From the NCBI GenBank assembly GCA_963738325.1, contig CAVTWD010000001.1, forward strand, positions 558,001 to 622,000: 64,000 bases of DNA, given 5' to 3'. This DNA is from CAVTWD01 sp963738325. GTDB lineage: Bacteria > Actinomycetota > Acidimicrobiia > Acidimicrobiales > Ilumatobacteraceae. Every line of letters begins with the position of its first letter. The stretch's first letter is position 1. The position numbers and the translations under genes were made by a program. Below the pieces are notes generated by a model. It did not search any database. It was not told the DNA's origin and saw only the letters and a program-made list of their open reading frames with translations. This document shows positions 16,691 to 25,378 of the stretch, piece after piece.

Positions 16691-17761
16691 TCAGCTCCAG
16701 TAGCTCGCCCAGTCGCTGAGGGGATCGGAGGCGACGTACGTCGGCTCCACGTCGGTGGCGTGGATGACCTGCGCCGCGTACACGAGGCTGGCTGCCCGGT
16801 CGCCCCGCTTCGCGTCGAGCGTCACCTGGAGCTCGACTTGGATGCTGACCGCGTCACCCGCGTCGGCCCGGGTGGTGAGGTACCGGTAGATGTCGAGCTT
16901 CCGCGCGTCCACGAGGGGCGTGCCGTCGGCGGCCACCACCAGGCTCTGGTTGGCCAGCGTCAGCCGCGACCCGAGCACCGAACGGGCGTGGTCGGCCAAC
17001 CGGTAGGTCGTCGCCAGGTCCGCCTTGCCCATGTCCATGCGCCAGAAGGGGCTGAGCGCGAGGTAGGTGCGGGTTCGCGACCAGACCCGAGCGTGCACGT
17101 CGAGGGCCGCCTCTTGCGCGACGATGTCCTTGGCGACGGTGTAGCCGGCCTTGGTCAGCGTGGCCCTGTTCCCGGCGCGATTCAGCATGGTCTCGGAGGC
17201 GGAGAAGACGCTGCCCAGTCCGAAGGTGACCTCCGCCAGCCGGTCGTCGTTGTCGTAGCGGGCCGCCAAGGCGGACTGCAGGGCGGCATAGGCATTGGTG
17301 TAGGCCGGGGTCCACCAGCGCGGAACCGACCCCTTGATGCCCTGGGGGGGCGCCCCGGGATCGTTGATGAACACCTTGCCCGCGGCGGCGTAGAGCCAGG
17401 CCGGCGCGCCCGTCCCGCCCTTGACCCGTAGCCGGGCGCGCAAGCCGAAGGCGGCGCCGTTGCCCAGCGCCGCGTCGATGAGCGAGAAGTTGTAAGCGCC
17501 CTTCTTGGGCTCCAGTTGGCTCCAGGTGACTTGAAAGGCGAAGCCACCGAACCATTCGGTGACGTCCGGCGACGGGACCGTCCAGCGCTCTACAAGGCCG
17601 CGCAGCGGCGGCTTTGCGTCCGTCGTCGCATCAGGCGGAGGTGCCAGCGCGGTACGCGCCGTCGCCACGCTCGCGGAGAAGAGCGGCGTCATCACGCACA
17701 GAACGGCCAGGGCTGCGAGCGCGCCTCGATTCGACCATCGTCTCGCCGCCGTCGCTCTCAT
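16691..17761 (-). CDS. Secreted hypothetical protein with a glycoside-hydrolase-like barrel
   Basis: A 356-aa protein with a classical signal peptide (GALAALAVLCVMTPLFSASV, cleavage near ATA). The mature part has features of a TIM-barrel hydrolase of the GH5/GH42 type: FAFQVTWSQLEPKKGAYNFS near the N-terminus, which is the usual strand-2 pattern, then many Trp/Tyr. Catalytic Glu residues cannot be placed with certainty. No neighbour points to a substrate. I do not recognise a named family. Confidence 0.65.
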   Translation of the reverse strand: MRATAARRWSNRGALAALAVLCVMTPLFSASVATARTALAPPPDATTDAKPPLRGLVERWTVPSPDVTEWFGGFAFQVTWSQLEPKKGAYNFSLIDAALGNGAAFGLRARLRVKGGTGAPAWLYAAAGKVFINDPGAPPQGIKGSVPRWWTPAYTNAYAALQSALAARYDNDDRLAEVTFGLGSVFSASETMLNRAGNRATLTKAGYTVAKDIVAQEAALDVHARVWSRTRTYLALSPFWRMDMGKADLATTYRLADHARSVLGSRLTLANQSLVVAADGTPLVDARKLDIYRYLTTRADAGDAVSIQVELQVTLDAKRGDRAASLVYAAQVIHATDVEPTYVASDPLSDWASYWS

Positions 17762-17961
17762 AGGTCATCCCGCCCAGCTCACCTGCGCTCAACCTGGGCC
17801 GAGTATGGGCCGTGCGCAGGCGCGCGGCAAGGAGCCGTCCGGCCCACAGGCCGCGAGTTCCGCCAAGCGAGAGGGCGCGGCTCCGGGGTTGACGCGCAGG
17901 CGCTGGCGTCAGTCCGATGGGCCCGGCCCAGCCGGGTTGGCCCCCGGGATTAGCGCCGCCG

Positions 17962-18591
17962 TCAGTCTCCAGCCGAACCTGCCGTGTCGTCGCCGCGGGC
18001 GTTGCGCACGGTCTCCTGGACGATGCCTTCGGGTGACTTCGCCTCTTCGGTGATGACCGTGTCGACCGGCTCGTCGTGCTCGTCGACCTCATCGAGGCGG
18101 ATGGGGCCGAGGGCGGCCAGCACGCTCCGGATGGCGGCCGAGTCGTCATGGACCCGCAGCACCACCCCCCGCTGGGCGGCGGCCGGCTGATCCTGGCGGG
18201 TCGTACCCAGGGCCGGTCCGATCACGAGCGTGACCGTCAGGCCCACCATCGTCCCGGCCGCCGCGAGGAGCAAGGCCCGACCGGCGAAGTCGAGGCCGAA
18301 GTCGATGAAGGCGAAGGGTACGGCGATCACCACGCAGACGGCCATGGCCACGAGCCCGAAGGCGAGCAGGCCCTTGGCCCCTTCCTTGGGCGTGTTGAGC
18401 CCGGCGGCCCCGGTCAACCAGCTGTGCGACAACTCTTCGCGCATCTCCGCGCGAAGCGCCGTCGTCTGGTCGGCCAGGTCGCCGATCCGGACGTCGGCTA
18501 TGCCCCGGCGCCAGAGCTGGGCCTTGGCCGCCTCGGCCTTCGCGGGGGTGTCGAAGACGGCGAGCAATTCACGGCCGGGATAGGTAGGCAT
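17962..18591 (-). CDS. Two-helix membrane protein with a general-stress-like N-terminal domain
   Basis: A 209-aa protein. The first 35 residues (GRELLAVFDTPAKAEAAKAQ, then LWRRGI) resemble the small alpha-beta fold of general-stress-17M-like proteins that pair with two membrane helices. Helices lie at about 93-113 (LAFGLVAMAVCVVIAVPFAF) and 120-147 (ALLLAAAGTMVGLTVTLVIG). An acidic tail follows. Start ATG 18591 with GGAAGGG upstream. Function unknown; divergent from the MFS transporter gene. Confidence 0.7.
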   Translation of the reverse strand: MPTYPGRELLAVFDTPAKAEAAKAQLWRRGIADVRIGDLADQTTALRAEMREELSHSWLTGAAGLNTPKEGAKGLLAFGLVAMAVCVVIAVPFAFIDFGLDFAGRALLLAAAGTMVGLTVTLVIGPALGTTRQDQPAAAQRGVVLRVHDDSAAIRSVLAALGPIRLDEVDEHDEPVDTVITEEAKSPEGIVQETVRNARGDDTAGSAGD

Positions 18592-18717
18592 CGCCCTTCC
18601 AGTACCCCGGCCAGGCCTGCCGTCAACCAGGAGGAACCGCCTTCGCTCGGGAACCGCGGCCCCTGGCGCGGGCGTTGGGCGTAGCGTCGACCGCTGCCGC
18701 GAGATCGAGGCCTCTCT

Positions 18718-20616
18718 GTGACCCTGCCCAGCTCCACCATGACCCTGCCCGGCGGCCCGGCCCCGAGCCCGCTGCCTCCGCCGCTCCCGCCGCCACCGTC
18801 GCGGCGAGGCTGGGGCAGCAGCCTGCTCGTCGCGGTGCTGGCGATCGCCGTCGGCTTGGCCTTCGCCGACACCTCCGTCGTCGTCCTCGCGTTGCCGGAC
18901 CTCTACCGGGAGTTCCACACGAGCATCGTGAGCGTGTCGTGGGTGCTCACCGCGTACGCGGCGGTGCTGGCGCTCGCCGCCCTCTTGGTGGGCCTCTTCG
19001 GGAGCCGGGCCCGGGCCGGGATGCTCACGGTGACCGGGGTACTGGTGTTCGCGGGGTCTTGCCTCGTGGTGGGCCTGGCCGGGTCCTTCGGGGTGGTGAT
19101 CGCGGCCCGCGGCGCACAGGGCATCGGCGCCGCCTTGCTGCTCGGAGGGTCGATCCCGGTCCTGGCCGCCTTGGCCAAGTCGGAGGCGGCCGGCCGTGCG
19201 TTGTGGGGATGGGCGGCGACGATCGGTGTCGTCGTGGGCCCCTTCCTCGGCGGCCTGGCCACCCAGCTCTTGGACTGGCGGGCCATCTTCCTGATCCAAG
19301 CGCCCGTGGTCGCGCTCGGCCTCCTGGTGATCCTCGCTCCCCCGGCCCGCCGTGTCCGTGCCACGCCCCCCACCGTTCGCTCGGGGGCGTCTCGCCCGCT
19401 CGTCGCCAACCTCTCGTACGCGTTGCTCTTCGCCGCGCTGGTCGGCGTCCTGTTCCTGTCGGTGTTGCTCGTGGTCGAGGTCTGGCAGTTCACGCCCATC
19501 GCCGGCGCACTGCTGGTCACCACGCTGCCGTTGGGCACCCTCGTGGCCCGCGTCATCGGCGCTCGGCTCGGCACGACCGCGGCGGTGCTCGCCGGCACGG
19601 TGCTCCTCGTGGGTGGGCTCGTGGGGCTCGGGCTGCTCCCCGGCTCGGCCGCCGCTCATGCGGCCGGCGCGCTCGGCTGTTGCGGACTCGGCTTCGGGTT
19701 GATCGCCGGGGTGCTCGGCCCCGTTGCCGTTCCGGCCACCGCAGGGGCCGTCCGGGCCGCGGGCTTCACCGTCGCGGCCCGCCACGCGGGCATCGTGCTC
19801 GGGCTGGTGGTCCTCGCGCCGGTGCTGGCGGGCAGCCTCACCCACGCCGCCGAGCAAGCCGAGTTGGTCGCCACACGGACGATGCTCGACGCTCGGGTGC
19901 CCGCCACCGAGAAGGTGCCTCTCGCCCTCGACCTCCGCGACACCATCGAGCAGGCCCCCGACGGGCACGTCCCCGACCTCGACGCGGTGTTCCGGGCCCA
20001 CGGCGCGGGCAAGGACGGGCCCATGACCGTGCTCCGCGACGACCTCGTCGGTTCCGTGGAGGACGCGCTGACCCGAGCCTTCCGATCGTCCTTCTTCCTC
20101 GCCGCCGCGCTGGCGGCCGCAGCCGCGATCCCCGCCTTGGTCGCCACCCACGGGACGCGGAGGCGAGCGACGGCGACCAGCACGGTCGCTCTCGTCGTGG
20201 TGACGGCACTCGGGGCGACCGTCCTCGCGGTCGGCGAGGTGAAAGCCGGCGCGTGGGACCGCGGCACGTACACCACCGCCAATGCGTGCACCGCTTCGCC
20301 TGACCCCTACCCCGTCGGCGGCCTCGACGGCTGGGCCCAGAACGCCGCTCTGGGAGCACTGAACGGCGCCGCCTGCGAGCTGGGCGTCAGCCGGGAGGAG
20401 CTGGTGCTGTCCCTGGACCAGAAGGCCGGCGTCTCGACGATCCACTGGGACAAGCCGACCATCGAGAAGGCGGTGCGCTCCGGCCTCGTCCGCTCGATCG
20501 ACGACATGAAGCGGCGGGGCTCGCTCGCCTCACCCGTGGCCTGGGTCTTGGAGCAGGTGGCGAAGCGGGCGCCGGTGAGCTGGGTGCTCGACCGTCTGGG
20601 CGTCCACCCCTCCTGA
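18718..20616 (+). CDS. MFS drug/solute transporter with a C-terminal soluble extension
   Basis: About 632 aa. A Pro-rich cytoplasmic N-terminus leads to a DHA2-like transporter core: FADTSVVVLALPDLYREFHT in helix 1 (motif D1-like), WVLTAYAAVLALAALLVGLF, and the motif C-like GWAATIGVVVGPFLGGLATQ. A large loop (380-440) precedes the last helices. After residue 520 an unusual soluble tail of about 110 aa follows (WAQNAALGALNGAACELGVS; DDMKRRGSLASPVAWVLEQV), which is not part of the standard fold. Start GTG 18718 has GAGG at 7 nt; ATG 18739 is an alternative. Substrate unknown. Its end meets the racemase gene convergently, 12 bp apart. Confidence 0.82.
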   Translation: MTLPSSTMTLPGGPAPSPLPPPLPPPPSRRGWGSSLLVAVLAIAVGLAFADTSVVVLALPDLYREFHTSIVSVSWVLTAYAAVLALAALLVGLFGSRARAGMLTVTGVLVFAGSCLVVGLAGSFGVVIAARGAQGIGAALLLGGSIPVLAALAKSEAAGRALWGWAATIGVVVGPFLGGLATQLLDWRAIFLIQAPVVALGLLVILAPPARRVRATPPTVRSGASRPLVANLSYALLFAALVGVLFLSVLLVVEVWQFTPIAGALLVTTLPLGTLVARVIGARLGTTAAVLAGTVLLVGGLVGLGLLPGSAAAHAAGALGCCGLGFGLIAGVLGPVAVPATAGAVRAAGFTVAARHAGIVLGLVVLAPVLAGSLTHAAEQAELVATRTMLDARVPATEKVPLALDLRDTIEQAPDGHVPDLDAVFRAHGAGKDGPMTVLRDDLVGSVEDALTRAFRSSFFLAAALAAAAAIPALVATHGTRRRATATSTVALVVVTALGATVLAVGEVKAGAWDRGTYTTANACTASPDPYPVGGLDGWAQNAALGALNGAACELGVSREELVLSLDQKAGVSTIHWDKPTIEKAVRSGLVRSIDDMKRRGSLASPVAWVLEQVAKRAPVSWVLDRLGVHPS

Positions 20617-20628
20617 CCGGGCCGCCCC

Positions 20629-21315
20629 TCAGGCGAGGGCTTCGCGCAGCGCGGCGGCGGCGAGGATGCGAGTGGAGTCGAGCACCGGGAGCGGTGAGTC
20701 GTCGGGCCCGACGAGCAGCGGGATCTCGGTGCAGGCCAGCGCCACCGCGTCGCAGCCCCGATCGCGGAGCCGGCCGATCGCGTCGCAGTACGCGCTGCGG
20801 GAGGCGGCGGTGAACACGCCGTCCACCAACTCCGAGAAGATCACGCGGTCGACCACCTCGAAGTCGTCGCCCTCGGGCACCACCGTTTGCACGCCCAGGC
20901 TCGCCAGCACATCGGGGTAGAGCGGGCTGCGCATCGTGAAGCGGGTGCCGAGGAGACCAACCCGGTGGAAGTTCCGTGCCTGGGCGACGGCGCCGACTTC
21001 CCGCACGATGTGCAACCAGGGGATGGGGGTGTCGGCCTGGACCAGCTCCCAGGCGCGGTGGGCCGTGTTGTCGGGGCAGACGGCGAAGTCGGCCCCCGCG
21101 GCGGCCAGCACCCGCGTCGAGTCGAGCATGATGCGGGCAATGACGTGGTCGTCGCCCGCGTCGAACGACGGCATCCAGCTCGCCAGTGGGATGGAGTCGA
21201 GCGTGATCCGCGGATGGTCGTTCTTGCCGATCACCGCGAGCGCCTCGCGGCAGATCTCCTGGTAGCAGAGCGCGGCGCCCTCGGCGCTGCAGGCCACGAT
21301 GCCGATGTGCTTCAC
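20629..21315 (-). CDS. Aspartate/glutamate racemase-family protein
   Basis: A 228-aa two-lobed racemase. Both catalytic cysteines are visible: FAVCPDNTAH in the first half and VALACTEIPLLVG in the second. This pair defines the cofactor-independent Asp/Glu racemase superfamily. The CPDNTAH form is closest to aspartate racemase-like and YgeA-like proteins rather than MurI. Start is GTG 21315 (MKHIGIVACSAEGAAL). It may supply D-amino acids or isomerise a related acid. Confidence 0.87.
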   Translation of the reverse strand: MKHIGIVACSAEGAALCYQEICREALAVIGKNDHPRITLDSIPLASWMPSFDAGDDHVIARIMLDSTRVLAAAGADFAVCPDNTAHRAWELVQADTPIPWLHIVREVGAVAQARNFHRVGLLGTRFTMRSPLYPDVLASLGVQTVVPEGDDFEVVDRVIFSELVDGVFTAASRSAYCDAIGRLRDRGCDAVALACTEIPLLVGPDDSPLPVLDSTRILAAAALREALA

Positions 21316-21327
21316 GGGAGCGTAAGC

Positions 21328-21762
21328 TCAGCGCCCGCCCGCCGAGGCGGGCTCGAGGGGCGCCTCCCCGTCGGGGCTGGCCAGCACGACGGTGTAGCCG
21401 TCGAGATCTCGGATCCACAGCTCCCGGTGGGCAGGGCCGCCCGGCTCCCCCTCGGGTGGGTTGCGATGCGGCCCGATCACCACCTCCGAGCCGAGGTCGC
21501 CGGCGCGGCGCACGGCGGCGTCGAAGTCGTCGATCTCGAACCACAGCAACACCCCGTTGCCGTAGGGCTTGGCCTCCGGATCTCCGATGGCCCCGTGGTC
21601 GTGCTCGACCTCCCAGCGGTGCAGTTGGAGGATCAACTGGTCGCCGGCCACCAACCGCTCGTAGTCGGGCCCACCGTGCCCGCTCTCGCAGCCGAGGAGC
21701 TGCTGGTACCAGCGGCTGGCCGCTTCCACGTCGTGTACCGCCACCAACGGCTGGGGTCGCAT
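21328..21762 (-). CDS. VOC-family protein (glyoxalase/bleomycin-resistance type)
   Basis: A 144-aa single VOC module: LVAVHDVEAASRWYQQLLGC at the N-terminus and RELWIRDLDGYTVVLASP at the C-terminus, where the last metal ligand lies. The start ATG at 21762 is preceded at exactly 7 nt by TACCAT with no Shine-Dalgarno, so the mRNA is probably leaderless. A 21-bp palindrome covers the -35 region. The racemase gene follows 12 bp downstream and may be co-transcribed. Confidence 0.8.
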   Translation of the reverse strand: MRPQPLVAVHDVEAASRWYQQLLGCESGHGGPDYERLVAGDQLILQLHRWEVEHDHGAIGDPEAKPYGNGVLLWFEIDDFDAAVRRAGDLGSEVVIGPHRNPPEGEPGGPAHRELWIRDLDGYTVVLASPDGEAPLEPASAGGR

Positions 21763-21769
21763 CCGGGCG

Positions 21770-21775
21770 ATGGTA
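21770..21775 (-). promoter_or_regulatory. -10 hexamer of a leaderless promoter (VOC gene)
   Basis: Read on the minus strand, TACCAT lies exactly 7 nt before the ATG at 21762. It is one of the TANNNT-N7-RTG set found in the window. Confidence 0.5.
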
Positions 21776-21783
21776 GGCCGGCC

Positions 21784-21804
21784 ACGGCACCGATTCGGTG
21801 CCGT
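21784..21804. promoter_or_regulatory. 21-bp palindromic operator, GGCACCGATTCGGTGCC core
   Basis: ACGGCACCGA, T, TCGGTGCCGT: ten perfect pairs around one central base. It overlaps the -35 position of the VOC promoter. A near-identical core, GGCACCGATTCGGTACC, occurs at 32748-32764 upstream of another minus-strand gene, so one regulator may control both. Confidence 0.6.
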
Positions 21805-21907
21805 ACGGGTCTTCTCGTTTATGCGGGTCACTTCGCGCAAATGCGTCGAATTCGGCCCGCATGAACGTGATCGCGCTCGACGCGCTCGGCGCGCTCGTGC
21901 GGCGGGC

Positions 21908-22597
21908 TTAGGTACCGATGCGCACGGGCGGGTCTGGCTCGCTGAAACGGGCCGCGAGCTCGTCGTCGGGCATGGTCATCAGCGACTCGTAGACGTCGGG
22001 CGGGTAGTGCATGTGGGGTTTGGCCGGGTCGATCGGCGGCTGGGTGAGGGCCCCGCCATGGTCGCGATACGCCACCGGGGCGGTGAAGCGGGCGAGGTCG
22101 GCAGCGTCGATCCCCACGAGGTCGCAGACCTCCGGGTCGATCCAGGCCGGCTCGTCGATGCCGACCTCGCTCGTGGCGACCTCGAGGTTCAAGCCCTCCG
22201 GACCGGCGAAGTAGATCGATTTGCACATGCCGTGGTCGAGCGGCCCCATCACGTTGATCCCGCGGTCTCGGATGCGGTCCCTCAAGGCGAGCAGCTCGGC
22301 TTCGGAGTCCACGTTCAACGCGACGTGCTGCATCGTGCCGGGTGCCGACGGCGCCCCCGGGTTGGCCGCGTGGCTGACCCCGAGCTGCGGCTCGATGTCC
22401 TTGATCCGATCGTTCTGCACGAAGGCCACGTAGCTGTGGTCGTTGAGGCGCAGGAAGCCGTGGAAGGTGCCCGTGACACCGTGCATCCAGTAGAGGGCCT
22501 TCAGCTCGGCCCCGAGCACGTCGGTGAAGAACTCGATCTGCGCTTTGATGTCACCCGTGCAGACCGCCAAGTGGTGAACGCCGTTCGGCTGTCCCAT
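21908..22597 (-). CDS. Extradiol-dioxygenase-like VOC protein
   Basis: A 229-aa protein of two VOC modules. First ligand region is GVHHLAVCTGDIKAQIEFFT; the second is GTMQHVALNVDSEAEL, with IYFAGPEGLNLEVATSE supplying the Glu. The order His-His-Glu matches extradiol (catechol) dioxygenases and fosfomycin-type enzymes. Start ATG 22597 with GGGAAGGAG upstream. A meta-cleavage role would suit the oxygenases elsewhere in the window but is not shown. Confidence 0.8.
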   Translation of the reverse strand: MGQPNGVHHLAVCTGDIKAQIEFFTDVLGAELKALYWMHGVTGTFHGFLRLNDHSYVAFVQNDRIKDIEPQLGVSHAANPGAPSAPGTMQHVALNVDSEAELLALRDRIRDRGINVMGPLDHGMCKSIYFAGPEGLNLEVATSEVGIDEPAWIDPEVCDLVGIDAADLARFTAPVAYRDHGGALTQPPIDPAKPHMHYPPDVYESLMTMPDDELAARFSEPDPPVRIGT

Positions 22598-22772
22598 CCT
22601 TCTCCTTCCCGCACGCTCGCGTCCGGAGCTCACGATAAGCCGCCTCCCCTGCCGCAGCACGTCCGGAACGACGCAGGCAAACGTGCGCTTCCCGCACGTC
22701 TTCCCGACAGGTTCGGCCGAGGACGGGGCATCACCAGCCGCAGTGGGACGGCGCCGTCGTGGGACGGCTACG

Positions 22773-24230
22773 TCACTTGGCCGGGCAGGGGCTCCCGACG
22801 AACTCGGGATGGTCGCCGTCGGTGAACCGGCAGCCGAAGGTGGGCTTGGCCACGACCCTGGGGTCGAGGATGTTGTCGCCCGCGGGGCGCTTCCCGCTTC
22901 GCACCCAGTGGACCAGGTCGGCGAAGCCCTTCGACAGCTCGGCCTGGGTGTAGCCGCAGTGGGTGTCGGTGCGGATGGCTCGGGACACGAACAGTCCGGC
23001 TTCGCCCCTCGCCGCCGCTCGCTGCGCGTAGATCTGCTCCATCGAGAAGGGTACGAAGAGATCGCCGATCCCGTGCAGTGACAGCACCGGGATGCGGGGG
23101 TCACCGAGCACGGCGGGGATGCCGGTCAGATCGTTCGAGGCGCTCGCCGTGGGGGTGACCCGCAGGACGTTGTCGTTGAGCCGGCGCTCGGCGGATGTCA
23201 GGCCGGGGTGCTGGCTGAACTTGTAGACAGTACGGAGGTTGCCCGTGACATTGCCCGGCGCGATCCCGATCGTTCCGCCGCTCAACCCTGGGTAGAGGCC
23301 GAAGAGGAAGGGGATGTCGGTCAACGGCGGGAAGCCGAAGGAGTTCCAGAAGGCAAAGGCGGAATCGAACCCGGGGCGGGTGCCGCCGCTGCGCTGCTCG
23401 ACCGTCCCCTCCCACTTCTGACCGAGCGGCGTGAGGTCGAGGTTGGCCGTGTTGAAGCCCGTTCCGAGCTTCGGGAGCTCACCCTGCACCAACTGGTCGT
23501 AGGTGGGCGCGTAGGCCTGCCCAGCCGCCAGCGTCGGGGGGAACTTGATGCTCGTCTTGGTCAAGCCTGCCGCGGTGACATTGGCGTCGAGGAAGTGGTC
23601 GAAGAGCGACGTATCGCCGAGCACGCCGCAGTAGGGCATGGCGCCGACGAAGGTGTTGCGATAGTGCTCGATCTCGACCGCCGTGATGTGGCCGCCCATC
23701 GACAGGCCGGTCATGTAGAGATCCTTCGGCGTCCGCCCGGTCACGTCGTGGAAGAGCTTGATGAGGGCATGGGTGTCGGTGACACCGTGGCTCACGTCGT
23801 AGCCGTTGGTCTGGTAGCTCGACGCCGCCCACGCGAAGCCCTGCGACACGTAGAACTCTCGGAGGTCCGGGCTGTCGACCCAGACAGTCGTGCCGGTGCC
23901 GCGGAATCCGTGGGCGAACAGCACCAACTCGTGGTTCCAGTTCACCGGCACCTCGATGCGGTAGGCCGACCCCCCGGCGATCCCCGCGTGCACGTTCGAC
24001 AGTCGCCGGCCGTGCGCGTCCCGCAACGCCACGAACGGGATGGTCGTGCCGAACTCACAATGCGGGTCCGCGATGGTGTACCCGGGTTGCGTCTTGCTCG
24101 GCACTGGAGGCGCGCACGTGGTGGTCGCGCCGGCCGCCCCTGCCGTGAAGGTCACCCCTGCGCCGAAGGTGCCGGCGAGCAGCACCCCCGCGGCTCCGAG
24201 AACGCGCAACAAGCGGACACGTCGCCTCAT
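22773..24230 (-). CDS. Secreted alpha/beta hydrolase (lipase/tannase-like)
   Basis: A 485-aa exported protein: signal peptide RRRVRLLRVLGAAGVLLAGT ending near AGAAGA. The fold is an alpha/beta hydrolase with HELVLFAHGF at the oxyanion strand, nucleophile Ser in YMTGLSMGGHITA, and the Asp/His near VLSLHGIGDLFVP and RTDTHCGYTQ. Several Cys suggest disulfides. Start ATG 24230 has GGAGGGG upstream. It likely hydrolyses an ester outside the cell. The specific substrate is unknown. Confidence 0.82.
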   Translation of the reverse strand: MRRRVRLLRVLGAAGVLLAGTFGAGVTFTAGAAGATTTCAPPVPSKTQPGYTIADPHCEFGTTIPFVALRDAHGRRLSNVHAGIAGGSAYRIEVPVNWNHELVLFAHGFRGTGTTVWVDSPDLREFYVSQGFAWAASSYQTNGYDVSHGVTDTHALIKLFHDVTGRTPKDLYMTGLSMGGHITAVEIEHYRNTFVGAMPYCGVLGDTSLFDHFLDANVTAAGLTKTSIKFPPTLAAGQAYAPTYDQLVQGELPKLGTGFNTANLDLTPLGQKWEGTVEQRSGGTRPGFDSAFAFWNSFGFPPLTDIPFLFGLYPGLSGGTIGIAPGNVTGNLRTVYKFSQHPGLTSAERRLNDNVLRVTPTASASNDLTGIPAVLGDPRIPVLSLHGIGDLFVPFSMEQIYAQRAAARGEAGLFVSRAIRTDTHCGYTQAELSKGFADLVHWVRSGKRPAGDNILDPRVVAKPTFGCRFTDGDHPEFVGSPCPAK

Positions 24231-24327
24231 GACCCCTCCAGACTCGCCGCTCCCCCCGGTCGCGGCGGCGAAACCGTACCACGTGGGGGAGGGCTGGCCG
24301 GGGTCGAGCTCCTCCGCAAGAGCTCTT

Positions 24328-25188
24328 TTAGGACGCGCCCAGGCCCACGGTCGCCGCAAAAGCGCGGAGGTTGCCGAGCGCGTCGCGACCCTTGACCCAC
24401 GGCCGCACGATCAGCTCGTCGACGCCGGCCGCCTCGAGTGCATCGAGATCCGTCGTCTCTGACCCGGGTCCGACGATCAGCGCGATCTCGAACGGGCCCG
24501 TCGACCGCCCGTACTCCTCGCGCAGCGAGTGGAGGTCGCGGACCGCCGCGGCCACCTCGCCGCTCTCGAGGCCGACGCCGATCCATCCGTCACCGAGCCG
24601 AGCGGCGCGGCGCAGCGCCACCGGCGTGATGCCTCCGAACACGAAGGGCGGGTGCGGCCGGGTCAAGGGCTTCGGCTCCATAGCCGAAGGGGGCAGCGTG
24701 AAGAACTGGCCCTCGAAGCTCGGCTCGGCATCGTTCCAAAGCCGGACCATCAGCTCGAGGGCCTCCTCGAGGCGCGCGCCGCGGTGGTCCCAGGGCTGGC
24801 CGAGGATGTCGAACTCGTCCTTCAGCCAGCCCGTGCCGACGCCGAACACGAACCGCCCGCCGCTGAACAGGTCGAGCGTGGCCACCGAGCGAGCCAGGTG
24901 GTACGGGTCGTGCAGCGGCACGATCGAGAGCGATAGCCCGAGGCGGAGGTGTTCGGTGCGTGCCGCGAGGAACGACAGGGCGGCATAGGGGTCGTAGAAG
25001 GGAAGGTGCGAGTGGTAAGCCGGGGCGCCCGAGGTGGAGGGCGCGTACGGGTACGGGCTGGTCATCACCAGCGGGGAGATCACGTGCTCGCCGATCCACG
25101 CGCTGTGGAAGCCGAGTCGCTCGGCCTCGACCGCCACCGCGACCATCTGCTGCGGGCGGAGCGGGAACAGCGACACCGCGAAGCGCAT
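24328..25188 (-). CDS. LLM-class F420-dependent oxidoreductase
   Basis: A 286-aa luciferase-like TIM barrel: MRFAVSLFPLRPQQMVAVAV, FHSAWIGEHV, GRFVFGVGTGWLKDEFDILG, and a C-terminal VDELIVRPW. The GxGTGW block is typical of actinobacterial F420-dependent members, where it contacts the cofactor phosphate. It transfers hydride to or from F420 on an unknown substrate. Divergent from the GntR regulator gene, 190 bp apart, and a possible target of it. Confidence 0.85.
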   Translation of the reverse strand: MRFAVSLFPLRPQQMVAVAVEAERLGFHSAWIGEHVISPLVMTSPYPYAPSTSGAPAYHSHLPFYDPYAALSFLAARTEHLRLGLSLSIVPLHDPYHLARSVATLDLFSGGRFVFGVGTGWLKDEFDILGQPWDHRGARLEEALELMVRLWNDAEPSFEGQFFTLPPSAMEPKPLTRPHPPFVFGGITPVALRRAARLGDGWIGVGLESGEVAAAVRDLHSLREEYGRSTGPFEIALIVGPGSETTDLDALEAAGVDELIVRPWVKGRDALGNLRAFAATVGLGAS

Positions 25189-25365
25189 GAAGTCCCACGC
25201 TAAACCTCAGGTGTTTCTCGGTCAAGGAAGGGAGGGGCGCTCAGGCAGCGGCTGGACAGCCGACCAATTGCTACTCACGGCGCAGGTCGGCACCTCGGAG
25301 GGGTGGCTCACCGACCGCTCGGGGCCGCCCGGTGCGAATGGGTCTGATCTCTTCCTCATCCCAAC

Positions 25366-25371
25366 TAGAGT
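25366..25371 (+). promoter_or_regulatory. -10 hexamer of a leaderless promoter (gntR)
   Basis: TAGAGT ends exactly 7 nt before the ATG at 25379; no Shine-Dalgarno is present. A weak -35 (TCTGAT) lies 17 nt upstream. Confidence 0.5.
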
Positions 25372-25378
25372 GGCGGTC

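Noticed and set aside
15410..17431. Plus-strand open frame of 673 codons
   Set aside because: Antisense to the FadH-like and secreted barrel genes; low-complexity Arg/Gly/His/Val composition and no motif.
17962..20445. Minus-strand open frame of 827 codons covering the MFS gene
   Set aside because: Only its last 210 codons (from ATG 18591) are a real gene; the rest is antisense to the transporter and is Gly/Arg/Glu/His-rich.
20387..21862. Minus-strand 491-codon frame over the racemase and VOC genes
   Set aside because: Out-of-frame shadow on the same strand as two clear genes; Arg/Gly-rich without domain.
24316..24330. AAGAGCTCTTTTA as an intrinsic terminator of the LLM gene
   Set aside because: A short palindrome with no loop and the T-run on the wrong strand for the minus-strand gene, overlapping its stop codon.
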